Part shown: piece after piece, positions 35,498 to 46,539 of the stretch
Numbering within the stretch: the first letter of the stretch is position 1
Layout: every line of letters begins with the position of its first letter
From: an uncultured Bacteroidales bacterium
Lineage (GTDB): Bacteria; Bacteroidota; Bacteroidia; Bacteroidales; WCHB1-69
DNA length: 64,000 nucleotides
Assembly: GCA_900315245.1 (NCBI GenBank)
Contig: OMYJ01000003.1
Location: 237,517-301,516, forward strand
Direction of reading: 5' to 3'
The notes under the pieces: model-generated
What the model saw: only the letters and a program-made list of their open reading frames with translations
Database searches by the model: none
Told to the model about the DNA's origin: nothing
Position numbers and translations under genes: made by a program

Positions 35498-35566
35498 TTG
35501 CCCCCTATCGGGGCTGCTCAAGGAAGTAATTTTATTCTTCATTCTACATTCTGCATTCTACATTAA
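35498..35566 (-). repeat. Composite repeat, copy B (heptamers plus GC hairpin)
   Basis: Read on the - strand: ATGTAGA/ATGCAGA heptamers, ATAAAATT, then CCTTGAGCAGCCCCGA with a CCCC-GATA-GGGG hairpin. It is the inverted counterpart of the element after uvrC (22793-22860), with a few short indels. Confidence 0.8.
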
Positions 35567-35605
35567 CAAAGTGCTTTGCAGTACAAAGTTTCGCGCCAAA
35601 AAAAA

Positions 35606-35905
35606 TTAGCCGCGGCATTCCTTTAAAAAGCGTTCCATCGCGTCAATATGCGCGGCGAAGGCTTCTCTACCCGACTCGGTAATCACATACATCGTGTTCG
35701 GTTTACGGCCAATGAACGACTTCTCGCAGCGGACGTAGCCAGCATCTTCAAGATGGCGTGTATGGCTCGCCAGATTGCCATCGGTGAGCTCCAGCAATGA
35801 CTTCAGGGTGGCAAAATCCGCCGAGCCGTTGGCCATCAACACCGACATGATGCCCAAGCGGATCTTGCTTTCGAAAACCTTATTTAACCCATCTATAATC
35901 GCCAT
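35606..35905 (-). CDS. Winged-helix transcriptional regulator
   Basis: A 99-residue DNA-binding protein of the ArsR/MarR-like HTH_34 type. A single winged helix covers almost all of it: LNKVFESKIRLGIMSVLM, then recognition region LLELTDGNLASHTRHLEDAG, and the wing YVRCEKSFIGRKPNTMYVIT, followed by a dimerisation helix (GREAFAAHIDAMERFLKE). No effector domain is present. It lies between two membrane protein genes on the same strand and probably controls this small cluster. Confidence 0.9.
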   Translation of the reverse strand: MAIIDGLNKVFESKIRLGIMSVLMANGSADFATLKSLLELTDGNLASHTRHLEDAGYVRCEKSFIGRKPNTMYVITESGREAFAAHIDAMERFLKECRG

Positions 35906-35940
35906 ATCACTCTGATTTTATCGCTAAATATTACTATCAA

Positions 35941-36063
35941 ACTAACTTTGGCTATTGGCTTTAGCTTTTGGCTATTATCTTAAAACTTAGACTTAAACTT
36001 AAGAATGCAAACGTCAAACTACTAACTATTCCCTATTGCCTATTGCCTATTGCCTATTGCCTA
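35941..36063. repeat. Period-7 arrays between membrane protein and HTH genes
   Basis: TTGGCTA/TTAGCTT-type units (about 35946-35976), AAACTTA-type units, then CTATTGC units repeated about four times up to 36063. On the - strand the TAG stop of the upstream membrane protein is the first triplet of a TAGGCAA heptamer. The TTGGCT units match those at 15297. Confidence 0.85.
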
Positions 36064-36702
36064 TTTCCTCCGTTCAAACATCAAAACATACGCAACCCCA
36101 AACACAACATGCATCACGCTGAAACCGAGAAACCAGAACAGCAATGCATGGGAAATGGTGAAACAGTCAATGATGCCGATAATCAGCTCCGCGTAGCCCA
36201 AATAGCGTAAGGCGGGATAAGTGTAGTGGCTGCAGTTGACTAACGCGAAGCCATAGAAAAAGAGCATGATGGAGGAGGTAAGTCCGTAATGTCCCTGCAT
36301 CACGAGGGCCATGCTGAGCAAACCGCCGGCAGCCAGCGGGATGAAAAAATCAAAGAGCATCTGGAACATCCGCTTGTCGAAAACAAAACGAAGATTGTGG
36401 CGTTTAGACTTCACGATGGCAAAGACAAAGACCGTGAGAAGAGAGAGCGCGAACAGCCCGATAGCGATCAGCGCGGCGATGCGGATGCGCGAAGGCGTGT
36501 TCAAAACAGCGAATTTTTGCAGATTTTCGAAGCCGGGGAGCCAATCCCCCACCCCAATTACCGCAGCCGCCATCAACGACGCAACCGCTGCATAGAGTCC
36601 TATGATGATGATAGACCATCCGCTAACCGCCTGAAAACGAGATGATTTGCTCATCATTTCGCGAATGTCGTTCAGTGTCTGTCTGACCTCTTTTTCTTCC
36701 AT
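36061..36702 (-). CDS. Multi-pass membrane protein of unknown function
   Basis: A 213-residue protein with about five to six hydrophobic segments (near residues 29-55, 77-100, 112-135, 140-160 and 165-205). The short N-terminus, MEEKEVRQTLNDIREMMSKSSRF, is helical and charged, similar to small membrane proteins that accompany HTH_34 regulators in Bacteroidetes. I recognise no functional motif. The start at 36702 is chosen because a promoter element lies just upstream and the longer frame to 36753 crosses it. It is the first gene of a likely operon with the HTH regulator and creD. Confidence 0.75.
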   Translation of the reverse strand: MEEKEVRQTLNDIREMMSKSSRFQAVSGWSIIIIGLYAAVASLMAAAVIGVGDWLPGFENLQKFAVLNTPSRIRIAALIAIGLFALSLLTVFVFAIVKSKRHNLRFVFDKRMFQMLFDFFIPLAAGGLLSMALVMQGHYGLTSSIMLFFYGFALVNCSHYTYPALRYLGYAELIIGIIDCFTISHALLFWFLGFSVMHVVFGVAYVLMFERRK

Positions 36703-36725
36703 ATTCTTAAAAGTACTTTGCGCTG

Positions 36726-36733
36726 CAAAGATA
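36726..36733 (-). promoter_or_regulatory. Promoter -7 element for the membrane protein/HTH/creD group
   Basis: On the - strand, TATCTTTG followed by C fits TAnnTTTG, 23 bp before the ATG at 36702. Confidence 0.65.
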
Positions 36734-36794
36734 CATTTTTTTTGATATGACACACATTATGAAAAAAAAAAGCAAATTACGATCCCCCACCCTC

Positions 36795-36934
<140 letters not shown>

Positions 36935-36968
36935 ACAAAATTTATAAAAAAGTTGAACGTAGTTCACA

Positions 36969-37274
36969 CTATGCCAGACCGCCACCGCTCATAAATGGAG
37001 GCATCTGGTTCGGACGATCTTTGATCACGCCGAATTGTTCCTCGTATTTGGAAACATTGTCCTGCAAAGCACGGAGCAAACGCTTGGCATTCACCGGAGT
37101 CATAATCACGCGGGAACGCACAACAGCCTTCGGAATGCCTGGGGACAAAGCGGCGAAATCCACGAAAAATTCGTTCTCAGAATGAGAAAGGATAGCTAAA
37201 TTGGAATATACACCCTTCGCAACTTCCTCACTGATACTCAAATCCATTTTCTGTTCTTTCTTGTCTTCTGCCAT
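36969..37274 (-). CDS. DUF3467 family protein
   Basis: A 101-residue protein of the DUF3467 family. Family-typical segments are EEVAKGVYSNLAILSHSENEF, FVDFAALSPG and SRVIMTPVNAKRLLRALQDNV. The C-terminus is a Pro/Met/Gly-rich tail. The function is unknown. It begins 54 bp after rpoC and is followed by a terminator, so it is the last gene of the secE-rpoC transcript. This position suggests a role tied to RNA polymerase or growth, which is an inference only. The ATG at 37274 is preferred over 37307, whose extra residues are not family-like. Confidence 0.85.
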   Translation of the reverse strand: MAEDKKEQKMDLSISEEVAKGVYSNLAILSHSENEFFVDFAALSPGIPKAVVRSRVIMTPVNAKRLLRALQDNVSKYEEQFGVIKDRPNQMPPFMSGGGLA

Positions 37275-37328
37275 AATTGTCGTTTTTGTCGTTATACAGT
37301 TTAACAAATTATCTAATTATCTCATCCA

Positions 37329-40300
37329 CTAATCCTCTTCTTTGGACGCCATCAACGATTCGTACTCTTCCTTCGAGCCAACCTCGATGTTCTGATAAGC
37401 GCGGATACCCGTACCTGCCGGAATCTTCTGGCCGACAATGACATTCTCCTTCATACCAATCAGGCTGTCGGATTTGGCATTGATAGCGGCTTCGGTCAGC
37501 ACCTTCGTCGTCTCCTGGAAGGATGCGGCGGAGATGAAGCTGTGAGTCTGCAGAGAAGCGCGGGTGATACCTTGCAGGATCGGCTTACCTGTGGCCGGAC
37601 GCGCGTCACGGGTCACCACCAAGCGCAAGTCTTTACGTTTCAACATGGAGTTCACGTCACGCAGCTTCTTGGCGGAGATAATCTGACCCTTGCGGACAGA
37701 ATCGGAATCACCGGCATCTTCAACCACTTTCTTATCCCAAATCTGGTCGTTTTCTTCTTGGAAGTCAATCTTATTGATAAGTTCGCCTTGCAAGAACTTG
37801 GTGTCGCCCGGATCCTCAATCTCCATCTTGCGCATCATCTGACGCACAATGACTTCGAAGTGTTTGTCGTTGATCTTCACACCTTGCAGACGATACACCT
37901 CCTGGATTTCATTGATGATGTACTCTTGCACTTTCTGCGCACCCTTGATGTTCAGGATGTCAACAGGAGTCAGAGAACCTTCGGACAGCGGCGTACCGGC
38001 TTTCACGAAGTCGTTCTCCTGTGCGAGAATCTGCTTTGACGTAGGGATGAGATAGGTCTTGGCACCCTCGCCGGAATCCACACGCGGAGTAATCTTCACC
38101 ACACGGTTACCACGTTTCAGCTTCTTCTCAAAGGAAACGACACCGTCGATTTCAGACACCACAGCGGGATCGCTGGGGTTACGGGCCTCGAACAACTCGG
38201 TCACGCGCGGCAGACCGCCCGTGATATCACCGGACTTACCGAAGGAACGCAGGATCTTAACCAGAATCTCACCAGAATCGATGACCTGGCCTTCTTCCAC
38301 AGCCAAACGTGCACCCACAGGAACGTCGAAGCTCTTGATGATGTCACCATCTTCATCCAAGATGTTGATACCAGGGTTCTTGGTCTTCAGACGGCTTTCA
38401 ATAATCACCTTGTCGTGAATATTTGTCTGCTCATCCGTTTCCACACGGTAGGTAATACCTTCGATAATATCGTTGAACTGAACCTTACCGGCAACATCGG
38501 ACAAAATCACAGCGTTGAACGGATCCCAATCAGCGATCAGGGCACCCTTCTTGATGCTGTCACCGTGTTTGTAGTACAGGTTCGAACCGTAAGGCACGTT
38601 CGCGGAGGAAAGCGCCACACCGGTCTTCACATCGATAATCTTGATTTCGGCCGTACGACCGATGACCTTGTAGTAGAACTTGCCCGTATCGTCGGTTTTC
38701 TCCAATGCACGGAGCTCGTCGATGCTCAGCACACCGTCGTAAGAAGCGATGATACTGCTGTTGGCGGCCACGTTACCGGCCACACCACCGACGTGGAACG
38801 TACGCAGGGTCAGCTGGGTACCTGGCTCACCGATAGACTGAGCGGCAATGACACCGACAGCCTCACCGATCTGAACCATCTTACCCGTTGCCAGGTTACG
38901 GCCGTAGCACTTCTGGCAGATACCGTGCTTGGACTCGCAAGTCGGCACCGAACGGATTTCCACCTCCTCGATAGGAGAATCTTCGATAATCTGACAATAT
39001 TTCTCAGTCAACTCCTCACCAGCCTTGATAATCAATTCGCCAGTCTGAGGATGATAAACGTCATGCAGTGTCACACGACCCAACAGACGGTCGTACAACG
39101 TCTCCACCACTTCCTCGTTGTTCTTCAACGCGCTCACGGTCATACCGCGCAGCGTGCCGCAGTCTTCCTCGTTGATGATGACATCGTGGGAGACATCAAC
39201 CAAACGACGGGTCAGATAACCAGCGTCAGCGGTCTTCAATGCGGTATCAGCTAAACCCTTACGGGCACCGTGCGTGGAGATAAAGTACTCTTGCACGGAA
39301 AGGCCTTCCTTGAAGTTGGACAAAATGGGGTTCTCAATAATCTCGCCACCGGAGGAGCCTGCTTTACTGGGCTTTGCCATCAAACCACGCATACCGGACA
39401 GCTGACGAATCTGCTCCGCAGAACCACGAGCTCCGGAGTCGCGCATCATGTGCACGGGGTTGAAGCCCTGGCGGTCCTCCTCGATCTCCTTCATGAGAAT
39501 CTTGGAAAGACGCGCGTTGCACTGTGACCACACATCAATGACCTGGTTATAACGCTCAGTGTTAGTGATGAAACCCATGTTGTAGTTCATGGTGATCTCA
39601 TCAACTTGGGCATTGGCCTCGGCAATCAACTTCGGTTTCTCGGCGGGCACAATCACGTCACCGAGGTTGAACGACATACCGCCCTCGTATGCCATACGGT
39701 AACCGAGAGTCATGATGTCGTCAAGGAACTGGGTACAGGATTTGTTGCCACATTTGATCAGCACGTCACCGATGATATCGCGCAACGCCTTTTTAGTCAG
39801 CAACATATTAATATAGCCATAATCTTTCGGCACCACTTGGTTGAACATCACACGACCCACGGTGGTATCGACAATCTTCTTGGTACCCTGCCCGTCTATA
39901 TCGACACGGCATTTGATTTTGGCATTCAAATGGATTTTCTTTTCATTATAGGCGATCATCACCTCTTCCGGTCCGTAGAAGATACCACCTTCGCCGGGAA
40001 CTTTATGGTCAGGCGTGGAGGGCAGTTCCTTCGTGATGTAGTACAGACCGAGCACCATGTCCTGTGAAGGCACGGTCACGGGCGCACCGTTAGCCGGGTT
40101 AAGGATGTTGTGGGAAGCCATCATCAGCATCTGGGCTTCCATGATGGCAGCATTGCCCAGCGGCACGTGTACAGCCATCTGGTCACCGTCGAAGTCGGCG
40201 TTGAAGGCCGTACAGCACAACGGGTGCAGACGTATAGCCTTGCCTTCGACCAAACGCGGCTGGAAAGCCTGAATACCCAGACGGTGCAGCGTAGGAGCAC

Positions 40301-41615
40301 GGTTCAGCAACACAGGGTGACCCTTGAGGATGTTCTCAAGGATTTCCCACACCACGGGATCCTTGCGATCGACGATCTTTTTAGCGGATTTCACCGTCTT
40401 CACAATACCTCTTTCGAGGATTTTACGGATGACGAACGGTTTGAACAACTCGGCAGCCATGTCTTTCGGCAGACCGCACTCGTTCAAGTGCAAGTCAGGA
40501 CCGACAACGATAACGGAACGGCCAGAGTAGTCAACACGTTTACCGAGCAAGTTCTGACGGAAACGACCTTGTTTACCCTTCAGGCTGTCGGAGAGGGACT
40601 TCAACGCACGGTTGGACTCCGTTCTCACGGCACTGGATTTCTTGGAGTTATCGAACAGGGAATCCACAGCTTCCTGCAGCATACGCTTCTCGTTGCGCAT
40701 GATAACATCAGGAGCCTTGATTTCCATCAAGCGTTTCAGACGGTTATTGCGGATGATGACACGACGGTAGAGGTCATTGAGGTCGGAGGTGGCGAAACGG
40801 CCGCCATCCAACGGCACAAGAGGACGCAATTCCGGAGGAATCACCGGCACCGTCTTCACAATCATACGCTCCGGACGGTTGTCGGCGCGCTTGCGGCTGT
40901 CGCGGAACGCCTCGAACACGTGCAGACGTTTCAGCAGGTCTTTCTTACGCTGTTGGGAAGTCTCGCGGTTCGCACGGTCACGAAGTTCGTAAGACTCGGC
41001 ATCCAGATCCACCTTACACAACAGGTCGTACAAAGCTTCCGCACCCATCTTGGCAATAAACTTATTGGGATCGGTATCTTCCAGCAGACGGTTTTCAGCA
41101 GGCAACTTCTCCACCAGGTCGAAATACTCCTCCTCGTTGAGCAGTTTGCCCTTCTTGATCTCATCGCTTTCCATGATACCGCCTTGTATCACGATATATT
41201 TCTCGTAATACACCACAGCTTCCACTTCCTTTGTGGCAAGTCCCAAAAGAGCACCAATCTTGTTCGGGAGAGACTTGAAGAACCATATATGGGCTACAGG
41301 AACAACCAGTTGAATGTGTCCCATACGCTCACGGCGCACCTTGCGTTCGGTGACTTCCACACCACAACGGTCACAGATCACGCCTTTGTAACGGATTCTC
41401 TTGTACTTTCCGCAGTGACATTCCCAGTCTTTCATCGGACCGAAAATCTTCTCGCAGAACAGACCGTCGCGTTCGGGCTTCAACGTTCTGTAGTTGATGG
41501 TTTCCGGTTTCAACACCTCTCCGTGCGACTGCTCGAGGATTGACTCGGGAGAAGCCAGGCTGATGGTTATTTTATGAAACTCTTTACGGGTATTATTATC
41601 TTTTCTGAGAGCCAT
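37329..41615 (-). CDS. rpoC: RNA polymerase beta' subunit
   Basis: A 1428-residue beta' subunit, the usual length for Bacteroidetes. The N-terminal zinc ribbon has [20 protein letters not shown]. The active-site motif [12 protein letters not shown] holds the three magnesium-binding aspartates. A second zinc site ([13 protein letters not shown]), the bridge-helix/trigger-loop area ([21 protein letters not shown]) and the C-terminal region for omega binding ([19 protein letters not shown]) are all present. No intein or frameshift is seen. It follows rpoB by 25 bp. Confidence 0.98.
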   Translation of the reverse strand: MALRKDNNTRKEFHKITISLASPESILEQSHGEVLKPETINYRTLKPERDGLFCEKIFGPMKDWECHCGKYKRIRYKGVICDRCGVEVTERKVRRERMGHIQLVVPVAHIWFFKSLPNKIGALLGLATKEVEAVVYYEKYIVIQGGIMESDEIKKGKLLNEEEYFDLVEKLPAENRLLEDTDPNKFIAKMGAEALYDLLCKVDLDAESYELRDRANRETSQQRKKDLLKRLHVFEAFRDSRKRADNRPERMIVKTVPVIPPELRPLVPLDGGRFATSDLNDLYRRVIIRNNRLKRLMEIKAPDVIMRNEKRMLQEAVDSLFDNSKKSSAVRTESNRALKSLSDSLKGKQGRFRQNLLGKRVDYSGRSVIVVGPDLHLNECGLPKDMAAELFKPFVIRKILERGIVKTVKSAKKIVDRKDPVVWEILENILKGHPVLLNRAPTLHRLGIQAFQPRLVEGKAIRLHPLCCTAFNADFDGDQMAVHVPLGNAAIMEAQMLMMASHNILNPANGAPVTVPSQDMVLGLYYITKELPSTPDHKVPGEGGIFYGPEEVMIAYNEKKIHLNAKIKCRVDIDGQGTKKIVDTTVGRVMFNQVVPKDYGYINMLLTKKALRDIIGDVLIKCGNKSCTQFLDDIMTLGYRMAYEGGMSFNLGDVIVPAEKPKLIAEANAQVDEITMNYNMGFITNTERYNQVIDVWSQCNARLSKILMKEIEEDRQGFNPVHMMRDSGARGSAEQIRQLSGMRGLMAKPSKAGSSGGEIIENPILSNFKEGLSVQEYFISTHGARKGLADTALKTADAGYLTRRLVDVSHDVIINEEDCGTLRGMTVSALKNNEEVVETLYDRLLGRVTLHDVYHPQTGELIIKAGEELTEKYCQIIEDSPIEEVEIRSVPTCESKHGICQKCYGRNLATGKMVQIGEAVGVIAAQSIGEPGTQLTLRTFHVGGVAGNVAANSSIIASYDGVLSIDELRALEKTDDTGKFYYKVIGRTAEIKIIDVKTGVALSSANVPYGSNLYYKHGDSIKKGALIADWDPFNAVILSDVAGKVQFNDIIEGITYRVETDEQTNIHDKVIIESRLKTKNPGINILDEDGDIIKSFDVPVGARLAVEEGQVIDSGEILVKILRSFGKSGDITGGLPRVTELFEARNPSDPAVVSEIDGVVSFEKKLKRGNRVVKITPRVDSGEGAKTYLIPTSKQILAQENDFVKAGTPLSEGSLTPVDILNIKGAQKVQEYIINEIQEVYRLQGVKINDKHFEVIVRQMMRKMEIEDPGDTKFLQGELINKIDFQEENDQIWDKKVVEDAGDSDSVRKGQIISAKKLRDVNSMLKRKDLRLVVTRDARPATGKPILQGITRASLQTHSFISAASFQETTKVLTEAAINAKSDSLIGMKENVIVGQKIPAGTGIRAYQNIEVGSKEEYESLMASKEED

Positions 41616-41640
41616 TTTCTTTCAGATGTTTTTTTATTTC

Positions 41641-44600
41641 TTATTCAAATTTAATATCCAAGCACAGACCGCGCAACTCATTGACCAGCACATTGAAGGA
41701 TTCAGGGATACCGGCTATAGGCATATTGTCACCCTTCACGATAGCTTCGTATGCCTTGGCTCTGCCGACCACATCATCCGACTTAACTGTCAGAATCTCT
41801 TGCAGCACGTTGGCGGCACCGTAGGCCTCGATGGCCCACACCTCCATCTCACCGAAACGCTGACCACCGAACTGGGCTTTACCGCCGAGAGGCTGTTGCG
41901 TAATCAAAGAGTAAGGTCCGATGGAACGAGCGTGCATCTTGTCATCAACCATGTGGTGCAGTTTCAAATAGTAGATGTAACCCACGGTCGCCTTCTGATG
42001 GAAGGGTTCGCCAGTCTCGCCATCATACAACTGCGTGCTTCCGTTCTCGGGCAGCCCGGCCTTGCGCATCAACTCGTTGATCTGGTCAATGGAGGCACCG
42101 TCGAAAATTGGGGTGGCGTATTTCACACCCGTTTTCTTGCCAGCCCATGCCAACACGGTCTCGTAAATCTGACCGAGGTTCATACGGGAAGGCACACCCA
42201 GAGGGTTCAGCACCACATCCACGGGACGACCGTCCTCAAGGAACGGAAGATCCTCCTGGCGCACAATCTTAGCCACACAACCTTTGTTACCGTGACGACC
42301 GGCCATCTTGTCACCCACACGCAGTTTACGCTTGTTGGCAACATACACCTTGGCCATTTGCACGATACCGGAAGGCAGCTCGGTGCCAATGGTGGCATCA
42401 AAGATCTCGCGGGTACGGCGGGATTCAATGTCACGAACCTTCACCAGATAGTTGCGGATAACCTCGGCAACCATGCCGTTGACACGACTGTCATTGGTCC
42501 ATTTGGAAACAGACACAGTCTTATAGTCGATGGTGTTCAACAGCTTCTGGGAGAACTTGGAGCCTTTTTGCACAAGAGGTTCCTTAGTGTCGGCGCAGAT
42601 CACATGAGCGACCTTTCCTTCCAACACCTTGTAAAGCTTGCTCACCAGCACCTCTTTCAAGGCATCCAATTCCACTTGGTATTTCGCCTTGATTTCCTCT
42701 TCGATATCCTTGTCTTTGGCTTTGGATTTTCTGTCTTTTATCAGACGGGACATAGATTTTGCACCAATGACCACGCCGCGCATGGCTGGGGGTGCTTTGA
42801 GAGAGGCATCCTTCACATCGCCAGCTTTGTCGCCGAAGATGGCACGGAGCAATTTCTCCTCGGGAGTCGGATAAGACTCACCTTTCGGGGTGATCTTACC
42901 AATCAGAATATCTCCCTCTTTCACTTCCGCACCGACGCGAATCAGACCGTCTTCGTTCAAATCCTTTGTCGTTTCGGAAGAAACATTCGGAATATCATTG
43001 GTCAGCACTTCCTGCCCGCGCTTGGTGTCGCGAACTTCCAAAGTGAATGACTCAATATGGATTGACGTATATAAATCATCGGTCACCGCCTTTTCTGAAA
43101 TCACGACGGCATCCTCGAAGTTATATCCCTTCCACGGCATGAAGGCCACCATCAGGTTGCGGCCAAGGGCCAGCTCACCATTTTCTGTGGCATAACCTTC
43201 CGTCAGAACATCCCCTTTCTTCACTTTCTGGCCTTTTGTCACAATAGGACGCTGGTTGAAGCAGGAGTTCTGGTTCGTTCTTCTGAACTTCAGAAGCTGA
43301 TAATTCTTGACATTGGAATCAAAGCTGACCAATGCCTCAGCGGCAGTACGCTCATATTCAATCTCGATATGTTGAGCATCAACGGATTTCACCACGCCAT
43401 TGCCTTCAGCAAGCAACACCACGCGGGAATCCACAGCAACACGGTGCTCCAGACCAGTACCCACGATGGGCGCCTCGGGGCGCAACAACGGCACGGCCTG
43501 ACGCATCATGTTGGATCCCATCAACGCACGGTTAGCGTCATCGTTTTCCAAGAACGGAATCAGGGATGCAGCAATAGAGGCGATCTGGTTAGGCGCAATG
43601 TCTATCAAGTCAATCTCCTCACGCGGCAGGATGGGATAATCGGCCAGACGACGGGCTTTCACCTTTTCGCCAAGCAGTCCGTTCTCATCCATCGGCGTGT
43701 TAGCCTGGGCAATACGTTTGTTGTCCTCCTCCTCGGCCGTCAGGAAAATGGGCGGCTCGTCAAAGCGCACCCGACCGTTCTCCACGCGTCTGTAAGGCGT
43801 CTCGATGAAACCGAGGTCGTTGATACGGGCGAACACGCAGAGGGAGGAGATCAAACCGATGTTAGGACCTTCAGGGGTCTCAATCGTACACAGACGACCG
43901 TAGTGCGTGTAGTGCACGTCACGCACCTCGAAACCGGCACGTTCACGGGACAGACCGCCAGGACCCAAAGCTGAGATTCTACGCTTGTGCGTGATTTCAG
44001 ACAGCGGGTTGGTTTGGTCCATGAACTGTGACAGCTGGTTGGTTCCGAAGAACGAGTTAACCACTGAAGACAAGGTCTTGGCGTTGATCAAATCCTGCGG
44101 ATAGAAGGATTCGTGGTCACGCACATTCATCTTCTCACGGATGGTGCGGGCCATGCGGTTCAGGCCAAGGCCGAACTGGTTGTATAATTGTTCACCGACG
44201 GTGCGGACACGTCTGTTGCTCAAGTGGTCGATATCATCAACTTCCGTCTTGGAGTTGATCAGTTCAACCAAGTAACGGATAATGGAGATGATATCCTCGT
44301 TGGTGAGCACGCCCGTTTCCATCGGGATGTTCAAATTCAATTTCTTATTGATACGATAGCGGCCCACTTCACCGAGGTCATAGCGTTTCTCGGAGAAGAA
44401 GAGCTTGTCGAGGGTGGCGCGCGCCGTTTCCTCATCGGGCGCCTGGGTGCTCTTCAACTGCATGTAGATGTACTCGATGGCTTGTTTGCCAGAGTTCGTC
44501 GGATCCTTCTGCAAAGTGTTGAAAATCACGGAATAGTCAACCTGTTTCTCATCTTCTTTATGGAAGAGTACAGTCTTGATATTTGCATCGGCCACCATAT

Positions 44601-45444
44601 TGATGTGGTCCTTCTCGAACACCGTCTCACGGTCAATAATCACCTCCGTACGTTCGATGTTCACCACCTCACCGGTCTCATCATCTACAAAATCCTCGTA
44701 CCATGTCTTGGTCACAGCGGCCGCCAGTTTCTTACCCACATATTTTTTCAAGTTGGCTTTGGATGCCTTCACCTCCTCGGCAATGTCGAAAATGCTGAGG
44801 ATATCCTTGTCCGTCTCGTAGCCGATGGCGCGCAACAGCGTCGTGACCGGCAATTTCTTCTTACGGTCGATGTAAGCGTAGAGGACGTTGTTGATGTCGG
44901 TGGTGAATTCCATCCATGAGCCCTTGAACGGGATGATGCGGGCGGAATAGAGGGGCGTACCGTTGGAGTGGTACGAGAAGCCGAAGAACACGCCGGGGGA
45001 ACGGTGCAGCTGTGATACGACCACGCGTTCCGCACCGTTGATGATGAAAGTACCGCTCGGGGTCATGTAAGGGATCATTCCCAAATAGACTTCCTGCACA
45101 CGGGCCTCTTCAAAACCCTCATGTTCCTCGTCGTTGCATTTCAGCTGCAACTTGGCTTTAAGGGGTACACTGTATGTCAAGCCTCTTTCAAGGCATTCGT
45201 CCATGGAATAGCGAGGAAAGTCGATGTAATAATCTAAAAATTCCAGAACGAAACAATTTCTTGCGTCCGTAATCGGGAAATTCTCTGCAAACGCCCGATA
45301 CAAGCCCTCGTTTTTGCGGGATTCCGGATCAGTGTCGATCTGGAAAAACTCCTGAAACGATTTCAACTGGATGTCAAGGAAATCCGGAAATTCCACAGGT
45401 CTTGTGGTCGCAAAACTTATTCTTTTATTATTTGTAGTTGACAA
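41641..45444 (-). CDS. rpoB: RNA polymerase beta subunit
   Basis: A 1267-residue beta subunit. The rifampicin-binding region is visible as [31 protein letters not shown] split over two helices, with the key residues of a sensitive enzyme (Q, D, H, R, S) in place. C-terminal motifs include [14 protein letters not shown] and the clamp region [20 protein letters not shown]. Length is normal. A strong hairpin lies in the 136-bp gap after rplL and may tune the ratio of ribosomal proteins to polymerase. Confidence 0.98.
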   Translation of the reverse strand: MSTTNNKRISFATTRPVEFPDFLDIQLKSFQEFFQIDTDPESRKNEGLYRAFAENFPITDARNCFVLEFLDYYIDFPRYSMDECLERGLTYSVPLKAKLQLKCNDEEHEGFEEARVQEVYLGMIPYMTPSGTFIINGAERVVVSQLHRSPGVFFGFSYHSNGTPLYSARIIPFKGSWMEFTTDINNVLYAYIDRKKKLPVTTLLRAIGYETDKDILSIFDIAEEVKASKANLKKYVGKKLAAAVTKTWYEDFVDDETGEVVNIERTEVIIDRETVFEKDHINMVADANIKTVLFHKEDEKQVDYSVIFNTLQKDPTNSGKQAIEYIYMQLKSTQAPDEETARATLDKLFFSEKRYDLGEVGRYRINKKLNLNIPMETGVLTNEDIISIIRYLVELINSKTEVDDIDHLSNRRVRTVGEQLYNQFGLGLNRMARTIREKMNVRDHESFYPQDLINAKTLSSVVNSFFGTNQLSQFMDQTNPLSEITHKRRISALGPGGLSRERAGFEVRDVHYTHYGRLCTIETPEGPNIGLISSLCVFARINDLGFIETPYRRVENGRVRFDEPPIFLTAEEEDNKRIAQANTPMDENGLLGEKVKARRLADYPILPREEIDLIDIAPNQIASIAASLIPFLENDDANRALMGSNMMRQAVPLLRPEAPIVGTGLEHRVAVDSRVVLLAEGNGVVKSVDAQHIEIEYERTAAEALVSFDSNVKNYQLLKFRRTNQNSCFNQRPIVTKGQKVKKGDVLTEGYATENGELALGRNLMVAFMPWKGYNFEDAVVISEKAVTDDLYTSIHIESFTLEVRDTKRGQEVLTNDIPNVSSETTKDLNEDGLIRVGAEVKEGDILIGKITPKGESYPTPEEKLLRAIFGDKAGDVKDASLKAPPAMRGVVIGAKSMSRLIKDRKSKAKDKDIEEEIKAKYQVELDALKEVLVSKLYKVLEGKVAHVICADTKEPLVQKGSKFSQKLLNTIDYKTVSVSKWTNDSRVNGMVAEVIRNYLVKVRDIESRRTREIFDATIGTELPSGIVQMAKVYVANKRKLRVGDKMAGRHGNKGCVAKIVRQEDLPFLEDGRPVDVVLNPLGVPSRMNLGQIYETVLAWAGKKTGVKYATPIFDGASIDQINELMRKAGLPENGSTQLYDGETGEPFHQKATVGYIYYLKLHHMVDDKMHARSIGPYSLITQQPLGGKAQFGGQRFGEMEVWAIEAYGAANVLQEILTVKSDDVVGRAKAYEAIVKGDNMPIAGIPESFNVLVNELRGLCLDIKFE

Positions 45445-45520
45445 GGCTGTTTGTTTTTATTTGACGAAAAAACTGATTATTAACAAAATACCAATCAGCA
45501 GGTATTATAAAACAGCAATA

Positions 45521-45557
45521 AGAACAAGGCTTCCGCACCCGGCGGAAGCGTTGTTCT
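45521..45557 (-). promoter_or_regulatory. rplL-rpoB intergenic hairpin (attenuator or RNase III site)
   Basis: AGAACAA-G-GCTTCCGC pairs with GCGGAAGC-G-TTGTTCT around an ACCCG loop, giving about 15 bp with a single G-G mismatch. No continuous T-tract follows on the - strand, so partial termination or RNA processing is more likely than full termination. A similar arrangement is known between rplL and rpoB in Escherichia coli. Confidence 0.8.
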
Positions 45558-45580
45558 TTTGCTTGGGGGTTGGGTCGAAA

Positions 45581-45958
45581 CTATTTAATTTCGACTTCAG
45601 CGCCGGCCTCTTCGAGGGATTTCTTCAAAGATTCAGCTTCCTCTTTGGAGATACCTTCCTTGACGGCCTTGGGAGCTCCGTCAACCAGTTCCTTGGCTTC
45701 CTTCAGGCCGAGGCTGGTGAGTTCCTTCACCAACTTCACAACCTGCAGCTTGTTGCCACCGGCTGCCTTGAGGATAACGTCGAACTCGGTCTTTTCCTCA
45801 GCGGCTGCGGCGCCACCTGCGGCGGGACCTGCGGCGACTGCGACTGCAGCTGCGGCGGGTTCAATACCGTATTCGTCTTTCAAAATTTGAGCTAATTCGT
45901 TAACTTCTTTAACGGTTAAGTTCACTAATTGTTCTGCAAATGCTTTCAAATCTGCCAT
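45581..45958 (-). CDS. rplL: 50S ribosomal protein L7/L12
   Basis: A 125-residue stalk protein that recruits translation factors to the ribosome. The N-terminal dimerisation helices ([23 protein letters not shown]) are followed by an Ala/Gly hinge (about 33-52) and the C-terminal factor-binding domain with [21 protein letters not shown] and [14 protein letters not shown]. Length and layout are standard. It follows rplJ by 46 bp. Confidence 0.97.
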   Translation of the reverse strand: MADLKAFAEQLVNLTVKEVNELAQILKDEYGIEPAAAAVAVAAGPAAGGAAAAEEKTEFDVILKAAGGNKLQVVKLVKELTSLGLKEAKELVDGAPKAVKEGISKEEAESLKKSLEEAGAEVEIK

Positions 45959-46004
45959 AATGTTATTTTTTTTATTGTTTTTACTAATTTGATTTGTTTA
46001 ATTT

Positions 46005-46523
46005 TTATGCTCTTTCGGAAAGAGTCTTGACAATGCCGGCCAATTTGCCGCCGCCAGACTGCAAAGCAGAAATAACCTGTTTTGCAGGTGATTGCAACAA
46101 TGCCACAATGTCGCCGATCAATTCCTCGCGAGACTTGATGTTGCAAAGGGCCTCCAGCTGGTCGTCTCCAATGTAAACTGCTTCTTCAATGAAAGCGGCC
46201 TTGATGAGAGGTTTTGCATTTTTCGCCCGGAAATCCTTTATCAATTTGGCGGGCACGTTACCCGTATTGCACAACATGACAGCCGTCGGGCCGTTCAGGG
46301 TCTCATACAACTCTGAATAGTCCTTTTCGGACTGCTCCATGGCGCGTTTCAGAAGGGTGTTCTTCACAACCTTCAGCTTCACGTCCTTGCTGAAGCACAA
46401 TTTGCGTAACTGGTTGACTGTGCTAACCGTAAATCCGGAAATATCCGTTACATATACGTGAGAATAGTTAGCCAAGTCTTGGGAAATCTCTTCAATAATC
46501 TGACTTTTTTGTTCTTTGTTCAT
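46005..46523 (-). CDS. rplJ: 50S ribosomal protein L10
   Basis: A 172-residue protein, the base of the L7/L12 stalk on 23S rRNA. The N-terminal RNA-binding half includes YVTDISGFTVSTVNQLR and LKVVKNTLLKRAME. The C-terminal helix that holds L7/L12 dimers is AKQVISALQSGGGKLAGIVKTL. It lies 16 bp after rplA, leaving no room for a separate promoter or an L10 leader like that of Escherichia coli. Confidence 0.96.
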   Translation of the reverse strand: MNKEQKSQIIEEISQDLANYSHVYVTDISGFTVSTVNQLRKLCFSKDVKLKVVKNTLLKRAMEQSEKDYSELYETLNGPTAVMLCNTGNVPAKLIKDFRAKNAKPLIKAAFIEEAVYIGDDQLEALCNIKSREELIGDIVALLQSPAKQVISALQSGGGKLAGIVKTLSERA

Positions 46524-46539
46524 ACTAACTAATCTTTAT

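Noticed and set aside
37542..45371. Long open frames on the + strand opposite rpoC and rpoB (up to about 477 codons)
   Set aside because: They are the reverse complements of highly conserved genes, show no family resemblance or start context, and arise from codon bias on the coding strand.
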